Shown here: in pieces, positions 50,635 through 62,599 of the stretch | Numbering within the stretch: position 1 is the first letter of the stretch | Layout: each line of letters opens with the position of its first letter | NCBI RefSeq assembly: GCF_037042905.1 | Contig: NC_087254.1 | Coordinates: 11,765,103 to 11,829,102 of the forward strand | DNA: 64,000 nt | Origin: Lytechinus pictus | Lineage: Eukaryota; Echinodermata; Echinoidea; Temnopleuroida; Toxopneustidae | Direction: 5' to 3' | Notes under the pieces: generated by a model | The model's input: only the letters and a program-made list of their open reading frames with translations | Told to the model about the DNA's origin: nothing | Databases searched by the model: none | Program-made: the position numbers and the translations under genes

Positions 50635-51228
50635 AAAGGACAAGTCCACCCCAATAAAAAGTTGATTTGAATAAAAAGAGAAAAATCCAACAAGCACAAC
50701 ACTGAAAATTTCATCAAAATCGGATGTAAATTAAGAAAGTTATGACATTTTAAAAATTCGCTTAATTTTCACAAAACAGTTATATGCACATCCTGGTCGT
50801 TATGCAAATTAGAAGACTGATGATGTCATCCACTCACTATTTCTTTTGTATTTTATTATAAGAAATATGAAATATTCTAATTTTCTCCTCATTGCCAAGT
50901 GAAACAACGATTAATTCCTTCCTGTACATGTGGAATTGGCATTGTTTAATACTACATGGTTCAGTCAGGTTGGTCCTTATTGTCAAATCTGTAAAAAATG
51001 AAATATTGTATAATTCAAACAATAAAAAAAAAAGAAATAGTGAGTGAGGGACATCATCGTCTGTTTCATTTGCATGTCACTGAGTTGTGCATATCACTGT
51101 TTTGTGAAAAATAGCAAAACTTTAAAAATTCATAACTTTCTTATTTTACATCCGAATTTGATGAAATTTTCAGTGTTATGCTAGTTTGATTTTTCTCTAT
51201 TTATTCAGATCAACATTAAACTTTAAAG
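50635..51228. mobile_element. MITE copy 2, AAGGGCATGTCCACCCCA family
   Basis: Starts AAAGGACAAGTCCACCCCAA and follows copy 1 closely through TTTCATCAAAATCGGATGTA and the inverted counterpart near 51140-51165. The right terminus is more decayed than in copy 1. Confidence 0.75.
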
Positions 51229-51859
51229 TTGGGGAGTAAAAGGAGGACAATGTAAAATGTTGAGGGGTAGCATGGGCGGACAAGAACCTTTTTTTTTTAA
51301 TTACACATTTTTCATTTATGGGGGCACAAATGCACCCCCCCCCCCTTCTTGGTGCCTCCACTGAGAGCGGACGGGATGCTGTTTTGCATGACCTACCCTT
51401 TCTCATAAAGGTCATTGGGTGAATGGTCATGCTATTTCAGAACCATCAACGAAAATAAGGAGACAAAATATCGCTCAAACAGCTCATTTTCGAAAACAGC
51501 AGATGTTGTCTCCATCCTAATGGCACGGATCACCCCCTTTCTTCCCTCGAAACAAGAGATGTTCCATCCCAACAAGAAACACTGTTACCATAGCAACAGA
51601 GTAACTTCTGAAACTCGTCGGAAAACTTTTCCCACAACCTCGATCCGCTCATCTTTGATGTGAGTGGGCCGTGGTTCTATATATTTGTCATCTGGACAGT
51701 CTGGTTGTAACAATCTTTAGTATAGGCCATAATTTTTGGTGTTGAAAGAGAATTCAGGTTTGCTCGAAAATTACACATTTTGGTAAAATACATTATGCAT
51801 TATGTGCAATTTATCAAAATGTGCCGTACTTTGTTACGCACATTAATTTTCGGCAACTG

Positions 51860-52113
51860 CACTGCAAAAACTCCGGTGTTGATTTAACACCAGCCCGGAA
51901 TCTATATACTGTATATCCACACCAGAGATGTATTAAAACAACACCGACCAGTTTGGAATCAAACCGATGCTGTTTTAATACTTATTGGTGTTGTATATAA
52001 ACACATATCTGGTGTTAGACCAAAACGAAACCGGTGTTGTTTAACACTTCTCTGGTGTGGACATATATTGATTCCGGGCTGGTGTTAAATCAACACCAGA
52101 GTTTTTGCAGTGT
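51860..52113. mobile_element. CACTGCAAAAACTCCGG foldback family, copy 4
   Basis: The most complete copy: ACTGCAAAAACTCCGGTGTT at the left and AACACCAGAGTTTTTGCAGT at the right, with inner arms AGCCCGGAATCTATA and ATTCCGGGCTGG. It can fold back over most of its length. Confidence 0.8.
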
Positions 52114-52321
52114 GCATGCCAGTGGCGTAGACAGGTTCGTACACCTGGGGGGGATGACTGGGCTGCCAACGCTAGTGAGGGCGCGAAGCGCCCGAGCGAG
52201 GGAGCGAAGCGACCGAGCGGGAGGTGGGTGTGGGGGGGGTGTCCCCCCTCCCACGGTAGGGAGCTTTTGCAATTTTGAACTTGAAATCGTGCAATCTGAT
52301 GCATACTTAATGAGGTAGAAT

Positions 52322-52408
52322 AACACACACAAGCGCGCACGCACACACACACACACTCACCCTCACACACACACACACACACACGGGTGCGCGCACCACA
52401 CACATACT
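52322..52408 (+). repeat. CA microsatellite
   Basis: ACACACACACACACTCACCC and longer CA runs, with GCGCGCAC interruptions. Confidence 0.85.
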
Positions 52409-52908
52409 GCGCCTTGAATTGACAGACATACATCGACAAGATCTACACACCGTGGCATACGAATACAGAATGGACTGACACATAGTATTGCATATTGAAC
52501 CACACTACGTATTTATTTATCTCTGTGAATTTTGCTGTTACACCTCTTCAGAAAAAAAACCAATGTCAACTGTGTACACGCAGGTATAGTCTTTGTTGTC
52601 TTGATATGGGTATGTGGTTATGAATGAAAACAGCCTCTGTGGCCATTTGTGAATAGAACACATAAACAACAAACAAATAACAATATGTCTGTTCATTATA
52701 AAGCATAATGAATACGTACATACTATGCTTTTTTTTTACCTCAAAGAAACAGGCATATAGTATCCATAGATGGATATTGGCTAGCGGCTCATTAACATAC
52801 AGATACAAAAAACATAAACAGTATCACTCCATGGAGTAATAACTCGTGGTTATCTTTTGGCTTCCACACCACGAGATTGCGCGCACTGCAAAATATGCGC
52901 GATTAATC

Positions 52909-52950
52909 TTGTGGTTATCTTGTGGTTTCCAAACCACAAGATAACCACAA
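52909..52950. repeat. Perfect 20-bp-arm hairpin
   Basis: TTGTGGTTATCTTGTGGTTT, two bases, then its exact reverse complement. A diverged version of the same hairpin lies just upstream at 52842-52876. Confidence 0.85.
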
Positions 52951-53035
52951 AATACTTGTAAGATTTTCTTTTTTTTACCATCTGAATTGGCTTTCACCGT
53001 GTGAATGCGGCTAATAACAATAAACACAATTACAA

Positions 53036-53135
53036 TAATGATGAGGATTATTATTATCATCATCATAATTATTATTATTATTAATATTATAATTGTTATC
53101 ATTATTATTATTACTATTATTATCATCATTATGAC
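53036..53135 (+). repeat. ATT/ATC trinucleotide-rich tract
   Basis: Imperfect ATTATTATTATCATCATCAT repeats over about 100 bases. Confidence 0.85.
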
Positions 53136-53263
53136 TTATTAAGTAACCAAATATCATTCCCCAAAACCTGGGGGGGATGATTGTACATGCCATCCCCCCC
53201 ACCTTGTGAGGTGGGGGGGATGCATCCCCCTCATCCCCCCCGTTGTCTACGCCCCTGGTGCAT

Positions 53264-53349
53264 GCACATTTTGCATTTTGGGAAATCTACCAAAATGTTC
53301 AGGACATTGACGGTACATTTTGGTACATTTCCCAAAATGCAAAATGTGC
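53264..53349. repeat. Inverted repeat with 23-bp perfect arms
   Basis: Arms 53264-53286 and 53327-53349 match exactly (outer part GCACATTTTGCATTTTGGGA). Inner CTACCAAAATGT and ACATTTTGGTAC extend the fold. Confidence 0.85.
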
Positions 53350-53814
53350 GTTTAAACATTTATCACAACAATGCAATGTAACTACATAATAAAGGCCTAT
53401 ACCATGACGTTATAGCAGTTGGTGTCTGATTGACAAAACCAAAACAGATGGAATGACAATTGATGATTGATGAAAGACGAATCGAATAGTCGTTGTTGTT
53501 GTTGTTAATTTCTTTTTAACAGCTCTCTCATTAAAAAATATTTGCTATACCACGCCTTTACTCTTTGCATCAGTGTTAGAAAGATGACGAAAAACAAAGT
53601 TTTCAAAGTCTTCAAAGAAGAGTGGTAAAGGCTAATATGTTAAGTAAAGAAGAAACAGTGGTAAAAAGACAGGACAATAAATCAATAAAGGCAGATTAGT
53701 CAACAAAATCGTTTTAAAATATGCTCTAGGATAGATTGATAGAAATCGATTTATCTTTTTCTTCTTATTATTATTATTATTATTACTAATAAGAGTGCTG
53801 CAAGCGCAAAATCC

Positions 53815-54037
53815 TACACTCTAAATTGCAGGGATTTTAAATAAATCCAGATGGAATGTATAGACCAATCGAATTTGGGATTTACTTTTGATCCAAAAAA
53901 TATTTTTAAATTTCAATTGATTTGAATTTGAATCCTTTGAGATTTAAAATATGAATCTTTAGGATTGAAACGAATTTGCAAATTAAATAAGTCCCTATAA
54001 CTAGTCCTCAGGGATTTATTATAAATCCCTGCAATTA
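53815..54037. mobile_element. Foldback element TACACTCTAAATTACAGGG, copy 2
   Basis: Same family as 39609-39845: starts TACACTCTAAATTGCAGGGA and ends AAATCCCTGCAATTATC, where the outermost terminal bases are altered. Confidence 0.8.
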
Positions 54038-54824
54038 TCACCCGCACCCCTTCCACATGAGAAACAAAAGAAGAAGGGTGCTGTTGTGTCTCCATTTATC
54101 CGATCCTCATACAAAACAAAGTCTTTCATTTTCCATTTTCAATGTGATAACTATTCTATGGAAGATGGGGATTCCCAATGCATTTCTCAATACTGACATA
54201 GGCTAGACATGATTCATACCTTTCTTTCATTTTCATTTTTAGTTTTGTGATATCAGTCAAATGATATCATTACTGACACGTACTGTTTCTGATTGATGTG
54301 AAAATAATAAATCCTAGTCAGATCGGATGAATAATTGTTGCTTGTGAATCATGCATTGTTTGATTTTCTCCATTTATTTGAGCACGTACACCTTTAGTAC
54401 TAATAATGCCGAAAGAATTTCCTTTTATTTTTTAGGACAAAAGATCAGTGTTGATATCATATCAAGCGTCATAAGCTGAAAGTGCTTTACTAAAATATCG
54501 TCTTTTACTCTTCAAAACTTGAAAATTAAACTTTTCGCATTTTTACTCCTTGTCCGCCAATAAAAAAAATATACAAAAAAAAAAAACAAGTACATGACCG
54601 TACGTAGCGGGGGGTAGGGGCAGTAGCCCCCTGAGATTTTGAAAAATCTACATTTTTTACTGAAAATTTTCACAAATTCACCATATGTGTGCATGAAATC
54701 CTTTAATTTCAAGCAAAGGCACTCCCATGACAAGCTTAGTCGCTTTGCTCCCTCATCTTCAAGTTTTTTTTATTTTAATTTTACGCGTCTTGCCCCCCCC
54801 CCCCCCCCGAAACAAAAAATGTGC

Positions 54825-55015
54825 GTGTGGCCTTGAACAAGTGCACACATTGTTTCCAAGAAACTTTAGCTCATTTCCATTTATTTGAATGTAGGATAAA
54901 AGAGCACTGTCTATTAAATGACTTGCTCATGAGCATAGGTTCCGAGCCTGGGATCGAACCCCGGACTTCCATGTGTCTTGTCAGGTGCCTTAGACCACTT
55001 GGCCACGACACCTCC
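54825..55015 (-). mobile_element. tRNA-derived SINE, minus strand (second family)
   Basis: The minus strand shows A box TCGTGGCCAAGTGGTCTAA (54990-55008) and B box GGTTCGATCCC (54950-54960), then a body with AGTTTCTTGGAAACAATGTG and CACTTGTTCAAGGCC. The head resembles a Ser/Leu-type tRNA but cannot form a proper anticodon arm. Confidence 0.7.
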
Positions 55016-55076
55016 AATGCCCAATCATTTCTTTTACCCTCCACTTGCCCCCCTCCCCCCAATACACACACACACA

Positions 55077-55696
55077 GTGGCGTACCGTGGGTCATGGCAT
55101 TGGGGGGCACCAGCAAATATTTTGAGAAACTTAGTGGCCGCGCAAAGCGCGCTCAATTGCCAGTTATATACTGACCTAATAAAGAAATTTTAAGCACTGT
55201 GCCATTAAACGGATATGTATCTCACTGGTTAAATAATGTGAGAGCGAAGCGCGAGCTGAAAATTTTTGATATTCAGACCAAAAAGGCACATTATATGCAG
55301 ATTGTTGTAATCATTATCCGTACCTGTCTCGCTGAACAAACAATGCGAGCGCGAAGCGCGAGCTGAAATTTTTGTATATATTGACCCCAAACAGGGACAT
55401 TTTAAGGATTATTTTTAGGAATCCATTAAGAGTATCTCATCATAGTCATCTAATGCGAGTGCCAAGTGCTTGCTGATTTTGTTAGAATTACATCAAAACA
55501 CATGAAGCACTTTTTGAAGTCATTGTAATCATGAACATGATACATATAATATTGCGAGCGCGAGCTGAAAATTTTTAAAATTGAGACCTGAAGAGGGACA
55601 TTCAAAGACTTGTTTGTAGGAATTCACTGAGACCATACGTATTTCACTCACCAAATGATGCGAGCGCGAAGCACGAGCTGAATTTTTTAAAACGTT
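55077..55696 (+). repeat. CGAAGCGCGAGC array, copy 1 (about 105-bp units)
   Basis: Begins AGTGGCGTACCGTGGGTCAT and then repeats a diverged unit of about 105 bases carrying GCGAGCGCGAAGCGCGAGCT, near 55239, 55345, 55454, 55554 and 55660. Each unit also has AAACAGGGACATTTTAAGG-like and ATATGTATCTCAC-like parts. Confidence 0.75.
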
Positions 55697-55910
55697 ATAT
55701 GAGACAAAATAAAATGTGCGATTATTGAGCAAGAATAAAACTCACCATCATACAAAATTGAACGGGTACTTCCGGGCTGAAAGTAATATTATTATATTTA
55801 AAAAAAGAGTAAAATTGACCGTGCAAAACTTTGACAATTTCTTCAAAATCTGACAACAAATCACGAGGTAAGCCTTTATAACGAAGTGTAAGGAAGTAAG
55901 TTGCAGTAAT
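55697..55910. repeat. Dispersed 210-bp repeat, copy 2
   Basis: Nearly the same sequence as 33362-33570, with a few small changes. It lies exactly between the end of one CGAAGCGCGAGC array and the CAGTGGCGTACC start of the next. Confidence 0.85.
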
Positions 55911-56780
55911 CAGTGGCGTACCGTGGGTCACGGCATTGGGGGGGGCACCAGCAAAATGAGTCACTTAGCATTATGAGTCACTTAGTGAGCGCGCCCAGTT
56001 GCCAGGTATACTGACCTAGTAGAGACATTTTAAGGACATTGCCATTAAACGGATATGTATCTCACTGGTCAAGTAATGCGAACGCGAAGCGCGAGCTTAA
56101 AATTTCTGATATTCAGACTTAAAAAGGGACATTATAATCAATAATTTGTAATCATGATACGTACATGTCTCGTTAAATAATGCGAGCGCGAAGCGCGAGC
56201 TGAAATTTTTGTAAATATTGACCCCCAAACAGGAAGATTTTAAGGACTATATTTTAGGAATCCATTAAGAGTATACACATCTTACCATAGTCATCTAATG
56301 TGAGTGCCAGTAAGCGCTTGCTGATTTTGTTAGAATTACATGCACATAAAGCACTTGTAATCATGATTAACATACGCATCTCACTAATGAAATATTGCGA
56401 GCGCGAAGCGCCAGTTGAAAATTTAGGAAATTCAGACCCGAAGAGGGGCATTCTAGGAATTCACAAAGACCATACGTATTTCACTAACCAAATGATGATA
56501 TCGCGAAGCGCGAGCTGAACATTTTTGATATTCAGATCAGAAAAGGGACATTTTAAGGAATTCATGAAGAGCAGACATATCTCACAAATCCACTAATGCG
56601 AAAAGGGGGCAATCACTTTAAGTAGTAATGAAAAAGAAGCATATGTCACTACATAAAATAATGATAACTCGAAGTGCGAGGAAATATATTTGGTACATAT
56701 TGACTTGAAAACGGGATGTTTTAGTACAACAGGATTATATATCTCGTTAAACAGACAATACGAACACCAGGAACGATGAT
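55911..56780 (+). repeat. CGAAGCGCGAGC array, copy 2
   Basis: Starts CAGTGGCGTACCGTGGGTC and continues with about seven diverged units of the same kind (GCGAAGCGCGAGC near 56087, 56189, 56402 and 56505), decaying toward 56780. Confidence 0.75.
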
Positions 56781-57159
56781 CACATAGACCCTGAGCAAAT
56801 TATGTTTCATAAAGTTATGAACAAATATTTCTTATGTAATGTAACAAAATTTATATATAATATAATATAAGTAACATATTATAATGTACATTACAATAAT
56901 TTCTTCTTTCCCAATTCCTTTCTCCCTCTTTTTCTCCTTTTCCCTGTTTTTTTTTGGGGGGGCAGCCGATGGGGTGGGGGGGGGGTACGTGCCCCCCGTA
57001 GTTACGGCACTGCACATACACTTTACAAGTCATGTGTTCCGTTTCATAAAACTTGTTATAATAACAAATTTGCAGTAACAGTTAAAGCTACTGAAATCAT
57101 TTAATGTGATTGGCTGATAGTGAACTTGGTGTAGACATTGTGCATTTGTTAAAATAACA

Positions 57160-58020
57160 AGTGGAGCGCCTATGGCAGTCTCACCTGCATCGCGCGATTC
57201 AATATAGCAGGAGTGCTGACTTTGAAAACTATACTATAAAATGATTATTCACAAACCACACAATTCATATAATGATACAATACCACGTTCATTGACAATT
57301 AATGACATTTGACCTCAATCGTGTGACCTGAAACTCGCACAGGATGTCCAGTGATACTTGATTACTCTTATGTCCAAGTTTTTATAAATTAGACCAATAC
57401 GCTTACACAGTTATGATTGTAATTCAACAAATACCAAATACCCCCAACATGGCCAAAGTTCATTGACCTTTGACCTTGGTCATGTGACCTGAAACTCGTA
57501 CAGGACGTTCAGTGATACTTAATTACTCTTATGTCCAAGTTTTATGAATCAGATCCATATACTTTTGAAGTTATGAGGGTAATTCAACAAATACCCCCAA
57601 CTTGGTCAAATTTCATTGACCCTAAATGATCTTTGACCTTGATCATGTGGCGTGAAACACAGGCAAGATGTTTAGTAACATTTGATTACCCTTATGGCTA
57701 AGTTTCGTGAACTAGGTCTATATACTTTCGAAGTTATGACGAAATTTCAAAAACTTAACCTTAGGTTAAGATTTTGATGTTGATTCCCCCAACATGGTCT
57801 AAGTTCATTGACCCTAAATGACCTTTGACCTTAATCATGCAACCTGAAAATCAGGCAGGATGTTCAGTAATACTTGATTAACCTTATGTCCAAGTTTCAT
57901 GAACTAGGTCTATATACTTGCTAAGTTATGCTGTCATTTCAAAAACTTAACCTTCGGTTAAGATTTGATGTAGACGGAAAAGCGGCGCCTATAGTCTCAC
58001 TCTGCTATGCAGGTGAGACA
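57160..58020 (+). repeat. Four-copy tandem repeat with TGACCTTTGACCTT motifs
   Basis: Four diverged units of about 160-190 bases, each with (A)TGACCTTTGACCTT, CATGTGACCTGAAAC, CAGGATGTTCAGTAATACTT and TTATGTCCAAGTTTCATGAA. Motif starts are at 57303, 57464, 57627 and 57819. The block is bounded by inverted segments AGCGCCTATGGCAGTCTCAC (57167 on) and GCGGCGCCTATAGTCTCACTC (57972 on), which suggests a mobile unit. Confidence 0.75.
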
Positions 58021-58589
58021 ACAAGTCTTTATGAAGCAGGACCAATGTGTCGCCATTTCCTTTCTCTATTATACCTTTCTGACAGATAACTAAGTTTGAG
58101 GAATTACAGAAACCTGGGTTGAAGATCGAATCAATTAACATTTTCTGATATATACAATTGTCATTACCAATATTTGTAATGTAAGCCATGCATACGTTAA
58201 TTGCTACAGATAACATAATGTTGAATAGTAGAGGACTAGTTAGTACTGGTTCAAATAAGATCATTTATGAAGAAGAAAAAAACATTGCTTTATACATTTC
58301 CATTGACAGCAATAAGCAAAAAGTTTGAGGGGTTCAGATATGGAGGATGAAGCAAAAGTTCTTTAAAAAAAAGATAAAAAAACGAGGGGCAGATTTGGCG
58401 GATGTGGCAAAATTTTTACATTTTTTAATACAAACCGCTTATCCTTGTTAAGGTTTTGACATATTGTTTAGAATATAGTATAATATTTTGCTAAAGGAAA
58501 GGGGGTTGTGAAACCTTTGGGGCCATGGATGGCCTCAAGCCCCCCCCCCCCCCCCCCCCAATCTGCAAGCCAGTGATTAATGGTAGTTT

Positions 58590-59510
58590 AATCGTTTTTC
58601 GCTCAAGGGAAGACAATATGCTTGAGCACATTCAGAGAAGGGCAACACGAATGATACTCAGACAGCGACGTCAAGAGATGCCATATGACCAACGTTTTCG
58701 ATTATTAAAATGGCACACGTTAAAATCTCGGAGGATTTTCTTAATGGTGTCCTTTTTTGTTATATTGTTGTATGGCTTGATCGTTTGCGAAGTTGCAAGG
58801 GATAATATTGTAATACGTGTAAGGCGTTCTGAGGTAGATGTTAGATTTGTACACCTAAAGGCAAGAACAGAGAGACTCCATCAGACTGCAATTCACAGAT
58901 ATCCCATAGTATGGGAAGCCCTGTCCTCTGAATGCAGAGTTGAAATAGTCTCAGGAAACAGTAATCATGTTCTGTGTGTCCTCAAGAGGGATATTCTTAA
59001 GTTCCAGTTAGATTAAAATATAAATTAGAATATGTCTAAAGATCCACAACACATTATCAAGTAGCATTTTTATTTTCTAAACGGTGTCCAATATTCTGAT
59101 TTTGTTATATCTTTTATCTCATGCGTTGTAAAGTTATTTATTTCAACTGTTCCCTAATTCTGGCTCAATTATTTTTAATCAAATATTTGTTCCTCCTGTT
59201 TTCTATGGTTATGTCAAACATAAGTTGGTTCCCTTTTTTTGTGTGCAACCTACCTGTCTTATTATACTATCATGTTTAATTCCATTTTGTATCTCTATTA
59301 TGTAATGATCTTTGTTCACCCAATCGGGTGTGGGAGGGAAGGCCTGTGGGCCATGGCCATTAAGTTGACCTATTCCCAACCCAGGCTACCTGGTTGGGTG
59401 AGAAAGGGTCTAAAAACTATTTGTATTTTTGTACTATTTCTCAATCTTGCATTGTACATGCTGTCTTGTTTTTGATGAAGTGCCGAATAAAATAATAATA
59501 ATAATAATAC
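58590..59510 (+). mobile_element. LINE 3' fragment (RT C-terminus and 3' UTR)
   Basis: The frame ending at 59016 reads MLEHIQRRATRMILRQRR, LLKWHTLKSRRIF and VWEALSSECR, which is the C-terminal region of a jockey/CR1-group reverse transcriptase ORF. The 3' UTR runs to GCCGAATAAAATAATAATAA, an AAT microsatellite tail. The RT core is missing, and a poly-C run marks the upstream side (58539-58559). Confidence 0.7.
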
Positions 59511-60781
59511 GTCTTATGCAATGAGCTTTGTTTGACATTTGAATGGCTTCATGAAACTATAAATACCATTGTCATCGAGTGTGAGAGAGAAAGAGAAATT
59601 GGGTGAGAGGGAGAGAGAGAATGAAATGTGACAGAGACCATCGATCAATCTTGTTCATTTCAATACCCCGGTATAGGCTAAATGTCATTTTCACTCATTT
59701 GCATATCGATTTGTTTTGCACTTTGCACCCTCCCTTCCTCATTGAACCTCATATGTTATTGCACTGGTTAGTAGGGCTTGACGGTCCCTTCCCAATGGGA
59801 GGTGTGTTGGGGGTGTGTCAGGGGGCACGCCGCTGACCTGGGGATAGAGAACAATGCGATATTGTAGAGAGTACACTCAAACACAAAGTTGTTGTGAAGC
59901 TAGGTACAAACACTTTTATAAAGCTCATTCGACAACGATTGTCCATTCTGACGTGTTAGAATGGTTTGTGTCAATCCCAACTTGTTTTTGCAGACACTGG
60001 GAGACACTGGCATGTCAAAACTTCCAAAAACGTCTTTCACAGTCAAAATTACATCCGTGCGAAACAAAATTAAGAAAACTTGAAATAAACGCGAACCTGT
60101 CGCTGATTTGTATTTTCCACTGAATTTAGATTGCCCCCCCCCCCCGTGTATTCTGCATTCGTTCAGCTATTCAACTTGTTGATCTGATCAAACTTTCGGT
60201 GTCGTATCCGTCGTCTAAATCGGAAATCGACCGTGATGGGTCACGGTCTAAATTTAATTCGAACGGGTGTACGAGGATGACGTCGACGGTGTACCACTGG
60301 GGAAGACGACCGGGTCAGTCGCGGGTCGGAGACACCCGTGGGACTCGAGCAATTTGGAAAAGATGATTTTTACCGATGACATTTATGTTCATGAATCAAC
60401 TTCTGATGATTTGATTCATGCTCGCGAGTAAGACCATCGTGGGAGCTCGCAAGGGCGGATGCGTGATCTCTAACATAGATTTCTAAATTAATTGAAGTAA
60501 TTCGAAAGGGGCATAATAATTTAGTTGGAGTATATCAGACGAATTGATGTTTTCATCTCTTTTATCAGACTAAAAGCTTCAATCTCTGTACTTGCTTGTT
60601 CCGCGCTGAACTACTACATCATTACTGTCTGGGGATGGTAGAGTAAAATGTCAGATTATTGTTTAATAAATTCCCAGAAAAGACGGTTATTTCTGTCTAC
60701 TCTTTTATATACTATTTGTCAGCTTTTTCCACCATATGTATATTGGGAAGTTCAAAATGATGGGTGTATAACCTAAATACC

Positions 60782-60990
60782 AGCTCTCCGATATAATGTA
60801 TTTGATTTTGATTTGATTTGATTTATTTATTTCCACATTCCAATAACAAAAGTACATACAACTATAATCATTTTTCTTAGCATAACATAACAATAAGCAA
60901 ATTACGTAATGAATAACATATGCATATATACATTCTAACAATCTAATTTAAATATATTTATACCTGATACATTCTTTTTTTATTATTAAA
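60782..60990 (-). mobile_element. Possible LINE 3' end, minus strand
   Basis: Read on the minus strand, the sequence ends TTGTTATTGGAATGTGGAAA, then TAAATAAATCAAATCAAATC, a form typical of non-LTR retrotransposon 3' tails in marine invertebrates. No ORF part is seen. Confidence 0.4.
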
Positions 60991-62335
60991 ACAAATAGCA
61001 GAAAAAATATATATATACATATATCGACATAATACATTTTGAAATGTGGGAGACCTTCATCTTAAGCGTAGAGCTGAAATTGATAAAGGCCTCAAAAGGA
61101 AAGGGGAAGGAAAACCAGACAAACAGTGCAATATAATATAATTATAATTATATAATTATAATGGGTGTGTGTAATAATTGTTTACCCTTGTAGGCATAAA
61201 TTATGTTTCATCAGTTTCTTTCTTCCCTTGTCAAGTCTTCATGTCAAGTTCCAATCATTGAACGTGTCATGGTGTTGTTTAGTAGATTGGCATGTCCACT
61301 CTATATTTCCTCATTGCTCTGACACTCATTGGCATTATTAACTCGGCCATGATGATATGTGCCCCCACTGACATGGTAAAGTAGGTACACACAGTCATGC
61401 CCGATCAGCCACTGGGTCGAAGCATTTGTATATCATATTGGCGAGGATGATCGAGGGGGGGGGGGAAGGGGGTAAGGTGTGTATAAAGGGGTGTGGCAAC
61501 AGGGTGGGGGCAGTGACCGCAGAACCGCGGCGAAGGGGGGTCTGCGCGGATTAAAGCCCCGCATCCACTTCCAATGGTACAACAAACACGTGAAAATGAC
61601 CTTCAAATTGTGACTTTATCTGCATATTTAGTTCCACTTTCTACCCACCATCCACCATCCCCCTTCACTGAAAGGAAAGGGGCGCCTGTCTGGATTACTT
61701 TGCAAAGGGCCTCGATCGGGTCACCACCCCTCCCCCCCCCCCCAGCAGTTCCATTTTTGCACCCCTTTTATACGGTTTTGTTGTTGCTTGATGAGGAATA
61801 GTCACACCTCCTGGATCTACGCAACTGTTCTGCAGTCTCAACATACCCTTACAAAAAAAAACCTGTATACGTCTCCCTTCCTTCTCCCCTTTCCTTATGT
61901 ACTAACCCCATGGGGAAAACGGTGAAAGTCATCTCCAAGTTTGTACGTCACAATCGGAGAGGGCAAAACAAATGTGGTTCAACAAACTTTTGAAAACTGT
62001 TTCTGTCACCCGGCTCAGTTGGATATGAACAAGGACTGACCTTCCTACATCAATATTCATGAACCATTTCTTTCGTATGCAACGAGGCAAAGCTAGAAAC
62101 AAATATTGTATTTTGTGTGTGTTTTAACCTGGTATTTCATGATAACCGCTGTTATGATTTCATTACAATCCAATTAGAGAGTTATAAAGAGGACATTGAT
62201 TTAAAAAAAATGGTTCTTCCTTATTTTGATGGGCCTGTATATATATTATTTTCATTTTCGTGTTTTTTATTTGAATAGTGAAAACCTTTCATTATCCCAA
62301 ACAATATGGTGTATTACTGTGTTTTAGAATATTTA

Positions 62336-62395
62336 ACAATTATTTATTTATTTGTATTTATTTATTTATTTAGTTAGTTATTCATTTATTTATTG
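62336..62395 (+). repeat. ATTT microsatellite
   Basis: AATTATTTATTTATTTGTAT and further TTTA units over about 60 bases. Confidence 0.8.
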
Positions 62396-62599
62396 TCTGA
62401 GTAATGAGATATATATATAATCCTGTTGTACTAAAACATCCCGCTTTCATGTCAATATACACCAAATAAATTTCCTCGCACTTCTCGCATGTTTTTTTCA
62501 TGACTATATACTTGAAGTGATTGCCCCCTTTTAAGGTCTGAATATCAAACATTTCCTGTCCGTGCTTAGTTCGCATTAGTGGACTGGTTGAGATGTCTG

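Larger units (their letters stand above)
59511..62599. other. Intergenic with a CpG-rich segment
   Basis: Segment 60180-60480 is unusually rich in CpG for this window (GATGACGTCGACGG, GGTCAGTCGCGGGTCGG), but neither strand shows a convincing exon. The rest is AT-rich or poly-G/C. Confidence 0.35.

Noticed and set aside
52041..52439. 132-codon minus-strand frame rich in C, V and R
   Set aside because: Produced by the CA microsatellite and the foldback element.
54950..55015. Ser/Leu-type tRNA gene on the minus strand
   Set aside because: tRNA-like promoter boxes only; the structure is degraded and a SINE body follows.
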